64,000 nucleotides of DNA, from positions 13,195,915-13,259,914 of the forward strand of contig NC_021685.1 of assembly GCF_000247815.1 (NCBI RefSeq). Direction: 5' to 3'. The position numbers were made by a program, and so were the translations under genes. Shown piece after piece: positions 39,521-54,499 of the stretch; the first letter of the stretch is position 1, and every line of letters begins with the position of its first letter. Source of the stretch: Ficedula albicollis. Lineage: Eukaryota > Chordata > Aves > Passeriformes > Muscicapidae. Under the pieces are notes generated by a model. The model worked only from the letters and a program-made list of their open reading frames with translations. It was not told the origin of the DNA and made no database searches.

Positions 39521-41859
39521 GTACTGTCCCTTACTCCTACAGTCACATACATACCATTACATCCTTTAAAAGATAATTTTTTGCTCCCTAAGAACAGACT
39601 CCTAAGGTACATTTGGAAAATGGACACTCAGCTGTAATAAATAATTTCTTACATGTTTATTGCAGCAGCATTATGACTTTTACATTGACTCTCAACATAA
39701 TGAAACTCATTCTGCTGCATCTCAACAAGACAGGAACCAGAGAAACTCTACTGCTGCAAAGAGATTTTTTTTTTTTTTTGTCTCATGAAAACTCTCCAGC
39801 TTTAGGAAAACAGATTTTAATACACACATACAAAAAAATCCTTTACTTTTGAATTTACTATCTGTTAGACTAAAAAGAAAAGAACTAAAACAATCCTGGA
39901 TTTTGAAAGCGTGACATAACCAGGGAGTTCTCTTACATCTGAAAAGATCAAAATCAATTGAAAATTATTATTGAATTTCATAATAGCATCAGGAAAATTT
40001 TCAGATGTAGTAAACAGGAAACATAAAACCAATTTTTATTCATTTACATGATTTTCCTTGCAAAAACCAGCAAGACAAGAAGCCCAATAATTAATGTATG
40101 GTCATTCTAATTCTTGTTTTTCACTGTCTATATAAGTTTTCACTGGAAAATAATTTTACTTGCTGCATCTCACATTCAAATCCTTCATAATATTTACAAT
40201 ATAATAATTTAATCTTTCACCCAACACTCAAACAAATCAACAGTGAAAATGTGTTCTGTAAACACAGCAATTTATTATATGCAAAGAAAAAAGGCAACAC
40301 ATTGACACATAAAAAAAAAGGACTGACCAAGACAATAGAAAATAAACCACTTTGCATGCTAGAAAACAAATTAGCTATTTGTTAGGAGCAAAAATAGTTT
40401 GCCTCAAGTGGAATTATGTGAAAGAATGACAGCTCATGAGTCTTACATCTCTGGCTTTGGGGGAAAAGGAATTTCAATAAAAACCAGGTAGAATTTACTG
40501 AACTGGCTCAATGTCTCCCTGCCACACATAAAATTAAATTTTGATAAGGTACAACTATAAAACATTTTTGGGTACTTTGGCTCACATCTAATTTGTTCAG
40601 CTTTATTTTGATGGTACAGACTTCTGATTTAAAATCAAGGAAGGAAAACATACAAGACTTTCAGGAACATTTATCAAGAAAGATAATTCAAAGAACAACA
40701 TACAAGTCAAGCAAAGAAATGTGAAGGGCAGAGCACTGTGGATACCAATGTAAAAATGCTGGTAAATAAAAAAATCATTGCAAATTTCTTGTTTTGGTAT
40801 TACCTTCAATTTTTCCCCGAAACAAAATACTGAACATTGGTATTAATTTAATATCTTAAAAATTGAAGAAATTAAATATAACTAAACACATGCATATGCA
40901 GGAATATATGAAAGAGGAAGAAATGGAATTATTTCACTAAGCTTCTTTCCTTTTCTTTTTCTATGTGAAAATGGAACCAAACTCTTAAATATAGTGCAAT
41001 TCTTCTGCAGTACTTACAGCTAAATTAAACCATTTTAGTAGTTTGCAATTATACTACTTCTGCTATATCCCATTCTACAATATGCAAACTTTCGAAATCT
41101 TTAATGTCTCTATTTCTGTTTTAATACAAGCTTTAGCTTTCGTTTCTTTTTTATGAAGGAAAACCAGAATTAATCCATCAACAATTCATATATTGTCATT
41201 TTACCACATTACCCTTTAAGGTTGTGTATGTTACTGAATCTGCTATCTTCTCTTTCACCTGTCTGTGGCCACTTTAGGAGGTTTGATCCTTTTAAAGGAC
41301 ACAGATGAAGACAAGAAACTGTTCTCCCAAGGAAGCTGAACCATCCCTCTTTTTATGGGAAGCACCTAAAACTCATGGCTAAAGTTCAAGTTAAGTACTG
41401 TTTCTCTAACAATTAAAAAAAAAAAATTGTCACCAATGTCCAAAGAAAGAATATTTCAATGTTAAGACACTTTAAAATAGTGTCATGTGAAGGGAAGTCT
41501 CCATGGGTATTACCTTCCTTTGACACTCACAGGGAGTTGAACCTAATTGCATTTAGGGTTATCTCTAGCAGCTACACTTGGAATCAACCACCTTCAGGAG
41601 GACTATTGTTCTAACAAATCTACCTATTAAGCTTTTATTCAGATTTAGCATAGCCTTTTATAAAAAACATCTTGAAAGGACAGTAATGGATTTTGCAATT
41701 AGCAGACAGGAAAGAGTAGACTATGGCCTATTTTTTAAGTAAATCTTTAGAAGTTTAAGTTAATTTTGGTCCTATCAGGTACCACAATTATATCAGGAAA
41801 GGTAAAACCTGTGTGAATTTCCTGTGCTCCTCCTTATCCATTCCCTTAAAATACAACCC
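39521..41859. other. Unique AT-rich noncoding stretch
   Basis: Nothing recognised. A poly-T of about 14 bases lies near 39766. Confidence 0.5.
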
Positions 41860-41905
41860 CTCCCACTGTACCTGGCAGGAGAAATAAACCTGTTTTCTGT
41901 CCTTG
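41860..41905 (+). mobile_element. LTR-like promoter/poly-A patch
   Basis: Just upstream and into the 218-bp duplication, a TATA-like cttaaaatac (about 41846) is followed by gaaataaacctg (41881-41892) and a T/C-rich stretch, as in the R/U5 part of many avian ERV LTRs. No ends or internal region were found. This is a weak call. Confidence 0.2.
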
Positions 41906-42332
41906 TCTTTCAAAGATGAGCAAGTAGCAGTTTTTGGTTTGCTGTCTCAAGCCCCAGTTTAAGCCAAAAGCCAATGTTAATAAAGGTGATTCTAGATCCA
42001 AATCCTGGCAGCACCTTTTGAAAAGTGAGAAAACAGCCACTGCAACTCCTGACCCGCTCTCCCATGAGGAATATGGAAGAGTTTCCATCAGCTCCCTGCC
42101 TTCGGCACATTTTTCTGTCCTTGTCTTTCAAAGATGAGCAAGTAGCAGTTTTTGGTTTGCTGCCTCAAGCCCCAGTTTAAGCCAAAAGCCAATGTTAATA
42201 AAGGTGATTCTAGATCCAAATCCTGGCAGCACCTTTTGAAAACTGAGAAAACAGCCACTGCAACTCCTGACCCGCTCTCCCATGAGGAATATGGAAGAGC
42301 TTCCATCAGCTCCCTGCCTTCGGCACATTTTA
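41893..42332. repeat. Tandem duplication, 218-bp unit
   Basis: Copy one spans 41893-42110 and copy two 42111-42328. About three substitutions separate them (near 41944, 42025 and 42081 of copy one). TTTT is shared at both ends, so the junction has four bases of microhomology. The segment is GC-richer than its surroundings, which opens long overlapping frames on both strands (up to 187 codons from 42152). None resembles a known protein. Confidence 0.96.
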
Positions 42333-43139
42333 AATCTTTCTCTAAATTCCCTCCCAGCCCAACAGCTTCCCAAGGAACCTGCCACTCTGAAGAGATCCAT
42401 CCCATCCCACAACTGGGAGGCACCTCCAGACAGCAGCAGCCAGAGGTTCTGCTCCCCAGGATCCCAGTGAAGCGTGCCTGGGCCCCACAGGACACGTCCT
42501 TGTCCTGGGAAAGGAGCTGTCCACCAAATATCCTCTTGTTTTTAGTTCTAGTCCCTCTTTTGAGCTGTCCTAGCAACTGCTCACAGCCATCAGCAATCCA
42601 GGAACAAGCATCGCTCCTCTCTCTTCTTTCTCTCTTCCCTCATCAGCTATTTTCTTCCTTTGAAATTCTCCCTGTCATAGTTAAAATAGATGCTTCCTGC
42701 TCTGCATCTTACTAGTCCACAGGTATTCTGGCATTTTGCTGTTTAGCATTTTCCAATCACTAAAGTTTGGCAACCAATCATGTAAGATGTGCTCCACCCT
42801 TTTAGATGATAGCACATTGTTTATGGTTGGGTTGTTTGCAGGTTTCTGTACATATGAAAACTTACATTTTATAAGAGTTGCTTCCTCCACCCATAAGTCT
42901 TATGTCTCTCAGTCAACATTGATCTAGAAAATAGTTATTTTCTAGACTGTGGAACATTAAATATGACCAGAGCCTAAATATCCTCCTATGCTCTGTTCTC
43001 ATTTTTTCTCTTCTATTTATCAAAGTGGCATTTCCAAATTTTCACTAGTAATATACAATAAAAAGCTGGTTTATTTTTATAAAGTAGCACTTCAGAAACC
43101 TTGGGAAAAAACTTTACAAATAAATAGCCTGAATTTCTC
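42333..43139. other. Unique stretch, GC-richer at first
   Basis: 42333-42600 continues the stop-poor composition of the duplicated unit. No domain is recognisable in any frame. Confidence 0.45.
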
Positions 43140-43260
43140 AAGCTGCTTTCCCTCCCTCCCTATATTTACATAAAAACATCCAGTAATAAACCCTTGCTCC
43201 TTTCCTGTTACACCTGTGTGGCTGAGACCTGCCCCAGGCATCTCTGATTTCCTCTTTACT
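43140..43260 (+). mobile_element. LTR-like patch (weak)
   Basis: ctatatttacataaaa is followed by cagtaataaacccttgctcc and a C/T-rich stretch. The order, TATA-like word then poly-A signal then pyrimidine-rich R/U5-like sequence, recalls avian ERV LTRs. There are no ends, no target-site duplication and no neighbouring internal region. Confidence 0.2.
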
Positions 43261-46200
43261 GACCACTTTCTGTGAGCAGAAGTTTCTCCTCTGTTGGTAT
43301 CTCAGTATAATTTCAGTTATTTGCTCAGTGATTATTACTCATCATTATGATTAGTGAGGAACAGGACAAACCCTGTAGCAACTGACAGAAGACTCTCCTA
43401 GTACCAGACAGGTCAATGCTCTACCTTGCCCTCAAAAAATAGGGTTTTTTTCCCCATCACATTCTTCCCCAATACTTCAGACCATGCCTGGTGGGCACAT
43501 GTAACAAGTGCAGTACTCAACCTCTACACACACCACCTCCAGTTAGAAAAAAAAGTCAGTAATACAAAAGTCATGCACAAAGGTATGGAAATAAGAGCTG
43601 TTCTGCAACAAGAAAAGGCCATACAATTTTTCTTTTCCCATATTGTCTTGACAGAATTACTCTCTGCTGTATTACTCCTTTATGTTCTATTGCACATTTT
43701 ACATCCAATGTTTTGTTTGCTCTTTTGTGAAAGTTGTGTTCGGTTTTCTCTCCTCCAAAGTGCATTCAACAACTCAATTAGGCTTAAAATGCTTTACCTT
43801 CAGAGTGTACTGGCAGCTCTCAAGCACAATTATTCTCCAATGCAAAACACCCACAAGACATATTTAAGAGTATACTTCCACAAAATAATACGTTAACACA
43901 CCACCCAACATTCCTGCAGAATTGACAAACATTACAAAGGAAAATGCTCTAATGCAGTTCAAGGATATCTGAAAGTATTTTTTAGTTCAGTGAACTCCAC
44001 AGCAAATACACCATTTTCCCTCTCCTCAATCTAAAGGTAAAGTTAAAAAATGGGAGTCAGAAGAAGTTTTGACTTGTATTGCAATTTAAAACTTCCTAAA
44101 TGTTACCAGTATGACCAACAGATCTACCGTACCAGGAGCTGGGTTTTCCAAGGGCACCATCCATGCCTTCTATAGAGAATAAAGCAAGTATTTAGCTACA
44201 CTAGAGACAACAACACAGAAATGAAAATGAAAAATATTTACATTTTTTGTTTGCCTTTCCTATGGAGTACTAAAAGCATTGGAATGTCTTTCTACCAGAA
44301 GAACACAGGGACATGCATAATTCAGATCAGCATTTAGACTGCAGAGATGTGTCTATTTCTTTGTGTAGAAGAAGTCTGTTGTAACTATGAAGTCAAAGTT
44401 AACTGAACCTACATTTCAAGTAGATTTATTTAAGTCAAGTTAAATGATTTCTATTAGTCTTACCTCCCACAAGAATTAAATACAGCTCTATTAAATCCAA
44501 ATGATTACGTCTACGTAGGAGTATCAATCAATTTCACAATATCACATTAAGATGATGCCACTACATATCTGGCAATTTTGATAAATCTTCTCAAATTCCC
44601 CTGAACATCCAAGCCCTAACATTTAAAATATTCATAACTGCTTCTTAACTCAACACGGTCATTGACTTACACAAAAAGTAAAAACTCTAGCTGAAACTTC
44701 CCAACATTTTTCCTTCCAGTTTTACTTGGCCTTTTGAAGCAGAAGTCAATTCAACAACGATTACTTTACGCTGTTAGGAATGGTTCAGTAGCCCCATACA
44801 GACCAATGACTCAGCTACGAGTCATGATTTAATAATTATGGAGATAGAAGTCATAATTCTCATGGGAATAATTTATTAAAAACTAAGAAAATCTTCAAGC
44901 AGCAACTGAAAGTTCTCTATGGATGCTTTCTCTTTCTTTAATACCTTTTCCATACAAGCCTCTTACAAATAAACTTTACTCAGTGCTAATGACTATGTTT
45001 TTAGGTCAAAAACTTAACACCTGGAAAAACCAGTAACTCCACTGTTAAAAACAAAATTAAATTCCTAAACCAGTTGTCCTTACATAAGTACGGTGACAAA
45101 ATTCACATGAATGAAATTTTACAACAGAAGCTGTCAGGTACAAACTTTAAAATGAAGAATAGACCACATGCACTGTACTAAAACCAGTCAACACTTTACA
45201 ATTAAGGCACCCACTGCTTTTTCTCCACACTTTTGGCACCACACAAAACTGGATAAATAAAACATTTTATGGAGAAGACTAAAACTAGTTTAAATCCTAG
45301 AAGTAATTCCATAAAAATAACTTTACTTCTTATTGTGGGATATGTATTTTCCAGATTGAAAGTGTAAAGAAAGGATAAGTCAACCAGTAAAAGTTTTCTG
45401 ACCTTACTAATTTCCTGCTTTTTTTTGTAGAATTAGGGAAAAACCAAAGTAGCTGCTCTTGATTTTTTCCAACAACCTGAATATTCCATAGACACTACAA
45501 CATCCTGCCTGCCTCTAGCACTGTAGCTCATTGCTCGTTTAAAACCAAGGAGCCCCTGAAAATGCAATAGCAGTGCCTCACAAAACAAAACAAAGCTCTT
45601 GAAGTAATAACTTCAGCATCTGTCTTCTTCATTATTCATTTATGTTCTTCACTGTTAAGAATTATGGTTTGTTTTTAAATTGCTGTGGCAAGTTAATTAA
45701 TTGATGAGCCTCAACCACCTTTAAACCTGCTTTTACTTACTGATCTCTCTTGTCTTTTTACAGCAAGTTCTACTAGTGAAAAAAAAAATCAAATTACAGT
45801 TTTCAAGCAATTTAGTTGGTAAGATGTTATTTGTCATCTGTGCCTGTAAACAATTTTGAAGAACTAAGAACTGACACACAAGTCACAAGAAGACAAGCTT
45901 ACTGCTTCACTGTGGGTTTTGCTGGGGAAAAAGATATGAAGAACAAGATTTCTATCTCAAACTTTACCAAATATCTGTTCAGCCTCTATAATGAGATCAC
46001 CTATAGCTTTGAAACAAAACTATTCTCAGGACTCTTTGATAAATGTAAGAATGTAAGTACAACCTGTAGCAAATCATATCAAAGATATTTTATCATTTCT
46101 CTAGCCCAGGGAAAAGTATAAAACCAGAATAAATACATAAAAGTAATACTCCTCTGTAACTCCAGGAGCTTACCTCTCCAATTTCCTAAAAATTTTATTC

Positions 46201-49200
46201 AACAACTCTGTTGGATTTTTTTTTCCATCAGTTCCTCAAGTCTGGCTCTGAACCAGTGAAAATTCTTAGTATTTACTTAGTCCAGAGACAAGAAGTCCTG
46301 AATGTGTATGAGGTGGATTTTTGCTCATTTTGGATCTGCCATTTGCTAATTTCATGCTGTATAGTTTCCATACATCTAAAAGGCAGTGAGCAATCATTCC
46401 TTTTTCATGTTTTTTTATATCAATCACCGCAGCAAAGGCTCCAGTCACGTCACCAGTTGTTTTTACACTTAAAAATATTAAAGTTATACTTCACAAAGGA
46501 AACTATGCCATACTTTGGGCAACTCATCTCACTGGCTCCTATCTTTTGCAGTTCAATTGTAAAACTCTTTAAATGAGAATTCAACATATTGTTCAATATT
46601 TATGGACCTTTCACACCTTTCTACAGTGGCAGTGACAATATTTTCTGGTTTCTTTAAATAAACTTCCCACTGCTTCCTAGTTTTGCTATAAGAAGAGGTT
46701 TGTTTGCATTATTGTAATATTGCATGGATATCCTTTCACAGGATTGTCCACAGTTGTACTAACATAACTTTCCTGAATCTTAATAGACAATTCAAAGCCC
46801 ATCATAATTCTTCAATATTTATCCATTTCACCTACTGTTCACACCTATCATTCACATTGTGAGATTGTTCAGGAAATTTTCTACATCTTTGTCTTCATGA
46901 CACTGCCATACAGAAATCAGTCACTTCAGCCAGTTTCTGTTCCTCCAGCTCTTTCTAAAAACCACCAAAATTAAGTCTGCACCATGAACAGAACAACAAA
47001 GTGCAGCAAGAGGCTGTAACACTCAGGAAAAAAACCAGATAAATTCAGCTCTTTTCTGTAACAACATATGTTACCTCACACATGATGGCAGCTGCTTTCC
47101 TCTGCACGCAGCATGGGCTGACAACAAACATACTCATCTTTGCCTGATGGAATGGAGCCCTCAGAGCCCAGTCTGCACAAAAAGCAGAAAAACTGCCCTG
47201 GACAAGACAGACACACCCAAACACATCACAGCTTCATGCTGTGCAGAGCTGCAGAGAAAGCATTCCACTCCCTGACTCAAAGGGGATAGGAAATAAACAC
47301 AGACAATACTTTCTCTTGTACCAGAAGGATATTTATGATGTGAAAAACATTGCAATGTGTTTTATCCAAGCTACAAATATTGAGTCATGTGGTGATTGAC
47401 CTAGTTTCCTGTTAAGTTTAAGTGTATTTTTAGTTACTCCCTGTTGATTTATGTTTTCATTAAAACCTGAGGGATGCATCTTTTGAAGTCTGCTGGAGAA
47501 TGAATGGAGGTGTGATGCTTTACAGAGGATGCTGAGGCATTTTTCCCCAATGTTTTCTCTAAGTCACATGTCTAGTAGGAGCTCAACTGAAGAGCAAATA
47601 AGCATCATTTGTTTACCTTTATCTTATCTTTCCTTCACAGGAATTTAAATGCAAATGAAAAATAGAACAAACACCAACAAATACATCAAGTGGTAGTGCA
47701 GTTTAATGACTACAGCCAACAGAGTCTGCTCTGCTCACTGCCACAGCACTCTGCAGTCAGCAGAACTGGCAGTGACCCCTTCTTCTGCTTGTAACTGAAT
47801 ATACACTGAAGTATTTTGAAAAACATCCCAGTATTTATACAGGAGTGATGTAATTAATTTTCAGAGTTTTGTGGGATGACATATAACATTTTATATAGAC
47901 TACTAAGGAGATTACATTGATTTGAAAGAGAGCAGAAAACCCACCTAAGAAAAGAGCCCTCTGAGTGCTTCCAACCATGGAGAAGATGCATTAAAAGGAT
48001 TTTTCTTTTTGGGAAATGATGAGCTTAATTTGCAGTAAGTGGAAACTAATTGTTCTCAGACCACAAATGTTAAGTCAGGGAAATCAGGTCCACTGCTGCC
48101 AATTCTTTCTTTAGTATGAAAATGGGCCATAAAACTTCAAAATTTATGTATGGACTCCAAAGGTTCACAGCAATCCATAAATGATTTTCTTTTTGCTTGT
48201 TTTGCCCCTTGTCTACCACTGAATTAAATTACAACATTAGATTTTGTGTAGTAAACAGGCAGAAAATACTGCATAAGGACCTAGCTTCAAATGAAGGCTC
48301 AATTTCAGTAATGATCTTGATAATTATATTAGAACAGTCTAGGTTTCCCTACAGCTTTCTATTTCTCAAATTTAAAGAGAGTTATGTGCATGATGACAGC
48401 TCTGTGTGCTCACAAGACTATTCTTACTTTATCCTGTCTACTTTCACACTCTCCAGAAATTCAGTTTTAAGTTTTCAAGTATTTTGTCAATCACAGTTTA
48501 TCAAATGCATTCTGCTAAGGCAGCTGGCAGGACAAGATTCAGCAGTGACAAGCTGTCTCAGCTCCTGTTCTTTCTACCCTTTTTATCTCTAAGGAGGAGA
48601 AATACTGTGGCTAGAAAAGGCTCTACCTGCTCCCTAAACAGGCAGTGAAGTCACTGTGTTGGCAGAGCTCCAGATCAACAGAACAAGGACTCCCAATAAA
48701 TTCTCAGCAGCCCATTTATGCCTACTTTTTCCTTATCATAAGTGCTGTTCTGAAAACACTACTGGCACTCTGCACACAGAGGTGATTGAGTAAAAAGACA
48801 CAGTGCAGGTTGTCAATTTATCCTGAAATAGCTTCTAGTGGATAGATAAAAGCCATCTAAACCATAGCACAAGACAGTGCTCTTACACAGAATCTCCAGA
48901 CTTCCCACAAAAAAATTCCAGAAAAACACTCTGCCCTCTGTTACACACACACACACACACACCAAAATTATGGCATCATACACAACTATTTGTGCATATA
49001 GTGAAATATCAGTGCATACTGAAGTATCTTCTTATAAATCCTGGCAATTAAGAACTTCGTGTAATCTCACTCTGTATAAATTATATTTCAGAAAGGCAAA
49101 AACTGGGATTATGCCAAACTTGCCTTTTAGCTTTAATTGTGTTGACTACATTACCTAAAAGAATCTTCACATATAATGACAAATCATGACTGGGAAAACA

Positions 49201-52200
49201 TGTGTAAGTCAGATTTTCTCCTCCTCCACATATATTACCATGGAAATGCCAAAAATGTAAGACAGTTCACAGACAGCTTATCTCCAAATATTTTAGTTGA
49301 TCAAAATGATGCCATTTGATCCCATACATGGTCTGTTGTGGGATGAAGAAGGGTGTCTGAAAAGTAGAGTCAGAGTTAATCTACATCAAATGCTTCTGCT
49401 TTTGGGAACAGAATGAAGAAGTTTCAGTCTTCATTAAAGAGGAAGCAAGAAAAGGCCAAGTAGTGACTTGAACTTTAGAAGTGTTAAATAGTATTTGAAA
49501 CAGGCTGACATTTGAAAATTTTCAATTGTTGTCCATTTTTTAAGTGTACATCATTGCCCATAAATGTCATATAAAAAAGAACAAAGCAATAAATGGGTCA
49601 GAGTAATCTCAAAAAAAGGAGAAAAATCATTAGGATATGAATAGGAGCCATCAAACTGCTTTAGCACAGTGTCTCATTGCCAATCCCAGCATGAGAGGTG
49701 AGAAGCAGAGCTGTAGGCAAGAGTAGGAGCAGAGGAAGAAGTCAGAGATAAAAAATACAAATAACACAAGAATTACCTTAGGTGTAAACAGAAATCCAAG
49801 TCTGAAGTTTAGGTATTCCTGCAAAAACTACCTCATGTTCACAGCTAGTTTTCCACTGCACACTCCATGCTTGTATATAATGGAGCAACAAACTACAAAA
49901 CCTTCAGGAAAAGCTGGAGTAAAAGACTTGAAAAGACAGCCAAGAAGGTGAGAAAACAAACATAACTGGTTACAATCTTGTTAGACCTGGGGGAAAAAAG
50001 CTCCAAGGACCACGAATCAGAGGGCTCTCCTGAAAAAATACATTCAGAGTGTGATAGGTGCAGCTGAGCATTTTATTCCCCCAAGGTAAATAAACTGGGC
50101 ACATCACACATCCTTTCAGATCAAGGAGTAGATATTGTCCAAACACTAAAGCCCTGTTTAGAATGTGGGAGGGGAGGGGGTTGGCCCTGTCCAGAGGTTG
50201 TATTTCCTTTCCTTGTACAAACTCCTACATTCTCTTTGTGCAGAACACAAACCCTGAACACATCCCTGTTCAGTGGATCCAAAGAGTGCATTAGGATGGA
50301 AGGAAAGCATGCTCATGTATGAAATACTGCACACAGCTTCTACTTTGCCAGCTGATGTAAAAACATGACAAGTGAGAAACTTAAGAACATAATAAGAATT
50401 TTCACATGCCATTAATTTTTTTTTTAGACTTTCTTTTTTAGTACTAGCCATAGGACCAAATTACATCAGTCAGAAAAAATAATTTTCTGCTTTCAATTTG
50501 TGTAATATCTACCAAATAAGAGATGATGACACAAAGGCAGGAAGAGATGAGTCAAGTGAGGGTCACTAGAAACCTGTTTCCTCCAAGTGGACACACTGTG
50601 CCTCAAGCCCAGCAGTCATCCCCCAACTGTCATTGCTTTTACCTCAACACCTCTGATGCAGAGGGTCATTAAACTGGGACATTAAACATGCCACCAGTCA
50701 CCCGTGGCCAAGAGCTGTATTCCATCATCTGGGAGCAAAGGCAAGCTTTACAAAAGAGAATTTAAACCCAGATCTTTCCTGGATGCAGTTATGTTTATCA
50801 CTGAGAAAATCCATACTGCTGCTGACCCCGTTCCAACACAGAGAAGCACTGAGCTGTAAAACCAGCACTCTTCTGAAGGAGACAGCAAACAGAGCTTGGA
50901 ATTGTGACAAAGCAGAACCTCTGTTTCATAGAGGAAGTTGCAGATTCACTAGTTCACCTCTGGATGGAAGAATTTCACCAGGCAGGGTATCATGATACAA
51001 TTCACACAAACACTGATGAAGCAACAAAGAGCACTCTGACATCTCAAGTAGTCCCTCCCAACTACTTGGTGGTCTTACTTCATCGCAAGCATTTCTAAAC
51101 TATTTAAATGTCCACATATCAAATCCCATTTGTCAGTCATGACAAACCCTAGATATTATCTGCTACATCAGGCAAATCACACTGATAGCAATATTTCACA
51201 GAAAGGGACAACTACAAGGTGCAACATCTCTTCTGGAAGGTTCAAGTGAGCAATGTCTCAGCTGAAGAAGCCCTTTCACGAACAAACATCTCAAAGTTCA
51301 TCCTTATGACCTTTCCTTTCACCATGTAACACTGACAAACCCTTTTAAGCTGTTACTTACTGGTCAACATGTCCAGCATGCATTAAAAACCCATACAGGT
51401 GGGATCTTTACCTGAATTAGGCACTTAGACCACGGCCAGATTCTTTACAGACAAGCAAAACCCATTCTCTGCAGCCAGGGGAGAGAAATAAGCCCTCCTG
51501 AGATGTGCTCAGAGAGAGGTCTTGTCCACCCAACTTAAATGAGTGAATTAATGACAGAATGGCCTTCCTCTGGAAAAATATCTGAAAGCATCTAGCACTC
51601 TCTACTGACTCCAGGAGGAAAATCAAGCACTTCAGTTACAGAATGGCTTAATTAACCACAACATGGGCACAGACTTGAAGGGATTAAAGCTGTGCATTGG
51701 ACACCTTGCTCTTTTAATCTTCAGAGCAGAGTGAAAAAACAACCTCCCTAAAAAAAGTTCTTGCATGACTGGGTAATATAAATTGGTAAAGCAAGGAAAA
51801 ATGCTAAATTTAAATGTCACTAAGCATGAACAACCCTTGCTGTGTTAAGGTGTGAGTAGTGCAGCCTAGGCAACAATTCAGTCTGATGAGGGTCTGTGAT
51901 TGAGCTTCCCCTACTTTTCACCTAATTCCTCTGGCATTGTTCCTGGATTCTGAATGTCCAAGCAGTCCACTCCTTGCACAGGTATTCAGATTCCATTACA
52001 CATCACTGAGGTAAGCAGTGCACATAGGGACAGAAAGTTTTAAATTCATACTCAAAAATCATACCTAAGGGCTTTAAGGACTCATCTCAATATTGAATAA
52101 CTTTTACCATAAATGTTACAACTCAGAGGATTTGCCAGATATCCCATCACAAATGGAACATGCTGAAAGAACACCTACAACAATTCCAGTAGATGCACAG

Positions 52201-54499
52201 TAGTAATGAACAGAACATTCCTGCATTAGATGCCTTGTGTACAGACTCAATACAGAATTATATATTACCATACCAGTTCTATTTATTTGCTAACTTAGTT
52301 AAACTCTTCAACCTTATCTCAAGGTAGGCACAGCAAGTTTTTAAAATAAATTTTGTTGACCTAAATTGTGTTATTATTTCAAAACATCTATGGTGTTCCA
52401 TGAGTCTTCACCTAAAACTATGAGATCAATCTCATTTCCCATCTAGGTGGGAAATTTAGGACAGTAACTAGATTGCATATAGCAAATGCAACATGCAAGT
52501 ATTGCCACAGTTTCCCTTACATGAAATTAGGGTACAAAGAAAGATCTTATCAACAGAACTATGATACATTGAATTAATTTACCTTCAAATATTAGAAGCA
52601 GTAAATTTTCTGCTAATTTCCAGGTTTCTAAGAAATCTCTTAATACTAAATATGCTAATATATCTGTACTAGTTAATGCATTTTTATACTACACTGTTCT
52701 TCACAGAACCTCATGATAAATAAACATTATGGATACTACGTTTATTCAGTTTTAAATTTTAATTATCTCAACTTTCACAGAAAGTAAACATTCCCACTTA
52801 ATGTCAGTAAAATTTGTGCAAGCAAAGAATGGTAAAGTAGCATTGTTATAAAATCTCTTCTTGTTTTCTTCTTGTTTGGTTCACCTAAGACAGATATAGA
52901 AACCCAGAGCGGTTAAAAAGAGTATTTAGGACTGATTATTTAAAAGTACCTACCAGAGCTGCATAATCAAGATGGGTAACAACCGTGCTACAGCAGAAGC
53001 ATTTCTCTCTTTTACAATCTTCTCTATCATTTAACTAGCCTGAAGATTTTGTTGCAAGAACTAAAGATGATTTTAACATTATTGTGAATAAGTTGATTTC
53101 TGGTTGTACTTTTCATCAATGAAAAACTTGATCTAAACCCTCCTTGCCCTCTTCCCCCCCTCCCAATGCTCACTTTTGCTACCTACCCACATAAACCAAA
53201 AGCTGCAAGAGAACACTACCCGGCTATGGCAGCACCCCTTTCACTGACTGACACTTCACTACTGCCAGAATAAACAAATTGTTCTTCTTAAGTTGATTCA
53301 TCTCTCACATCTCCACAGTGCTACTGCAGAATTGGGCTGTAAACAAAAATAAATTCATCTGTTGTAATATAATGAAACTTAGTAAACATTTTTTATATCC
53401 CATTCTTCCTCAGTACTTCTCCTTTACAGGCCCAAACCGCTAAAAAAACCAACAATTTATACTTTTTTCTCCTTTATGTTTGTGTCAGGTGATAATGTTC
53501 TTCTATCAGATGTAGATGTGGGCTCTGAAGACAGCAAAGTAAGGTCATGCCAATGGGAAATTACAAGTTACAAACCACCCCACTATATCACAGCTCCACA
53601 GGAATTTTAATTCTCCAGCAAGTTAATAACTTATCTTGCTTTGCTTATTATATAACCAGAGACTTTTTCCCCAATATCAAGAGCACTTTCTTCTCCAATA
53701 ACAATACCATCTAACAATTTATGCAATGTTCAATTTTCCATAGATCTAATATTTAATTGGTTATATAATGTCCCTGACCTCACTATTTTGGGGAGCAGAA
53801 ATACAGCAAGAAAGGACAAGCTAAGGTGATCGGGTAAATGAGGTTCACAAATCATTAACACCACGAAGAGCAAGGATTCGGTGCGTTACTTCAGCTTCAT
53901 AGGATATAATTACATGTTTTGATTAGCAGATATATTTTCTCAGCCTCAGGTGTCAACAAGGGTTCAAGTGTATAACATGTATAAATGGGTGCTAATTTTA
54001 CTAGTCATGAAAATGTGTTTTGCTAATTACATTTATATCCTCTTAGCCCATTTCCATTTGATATTGCTTCTCTGTAGTAGCTCTTCCTGTTTATTTCCTT
54101 ACAGTGACATTTGAGCTCTTCCAAATGACACAATGATTCTAAAATTCACTAGGCATGGCAAGTTACTTCCCTACTGAATCAGGCTTGAAAGAGGAACAAG
54201 ATTTACAGATGTGTACAGAACTTTGGTCATTTCTGTACTTCTGTGAACTGTGTCCTGTTTGGGGTGTCACCATCTGAGATTAAAATCTTATGGCAAAATG
54301 GTGCTTTTCTTTCACCCAGCTGATTCTTGTCAGGTGTGCAAGAATTTCTGATTGTTGACACCAAAAAATAAGGGAGCAAGCCTGTTTTAAGAGAGTGAGG
54401 CCCTTTTTCCTTGCCCTACACTTTCCTGAAACTCCTACATGCTTTTTTCACAGAAATGAGATCAGGATCAAAAACTGAAAGAACCTCTTCTCACACAAC
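43261..54499. other. Long unique AT-rich stretch without recognised features
   Basis: About 11 kb with no transposon and no tandem dimer. The only simple repeat is (AC)10 at 48943-48962. Longer open frames (156 codons at 43426, 121 at 46211, 131 at 48197) show no domain, codon pattern or splice context that I can support. 53820-54120 has homeodomain-like TAATTA words and may be conserved noncoding DNA. Confidence 0.5.
48943..48962. repeat. (AC)10 microsatellite
   Basis: Ten perfect AC units. Confidence 0.95.

Noticed and set aside
42152..42715. 187-codon plus-strand and 162-codon minus-strand frames
   Set aside because: They oppose each other over the same GC-rich duplicated DNA, and the peptides resemble no known family.
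43426..43896. 156-codon open frame with hydrophobic stretches
   Set aside because: The composition follows AT-rich DNA and there is no recognisable membrane-protein family or exon boundary.
46211..46576. Overlapping frames on both strands with protein-like segments (121 codons plus, 60 codons minus)
   Set aside because: Neither strand gives a family match by eye, and frames on either side are closed without splice signals I can trust.
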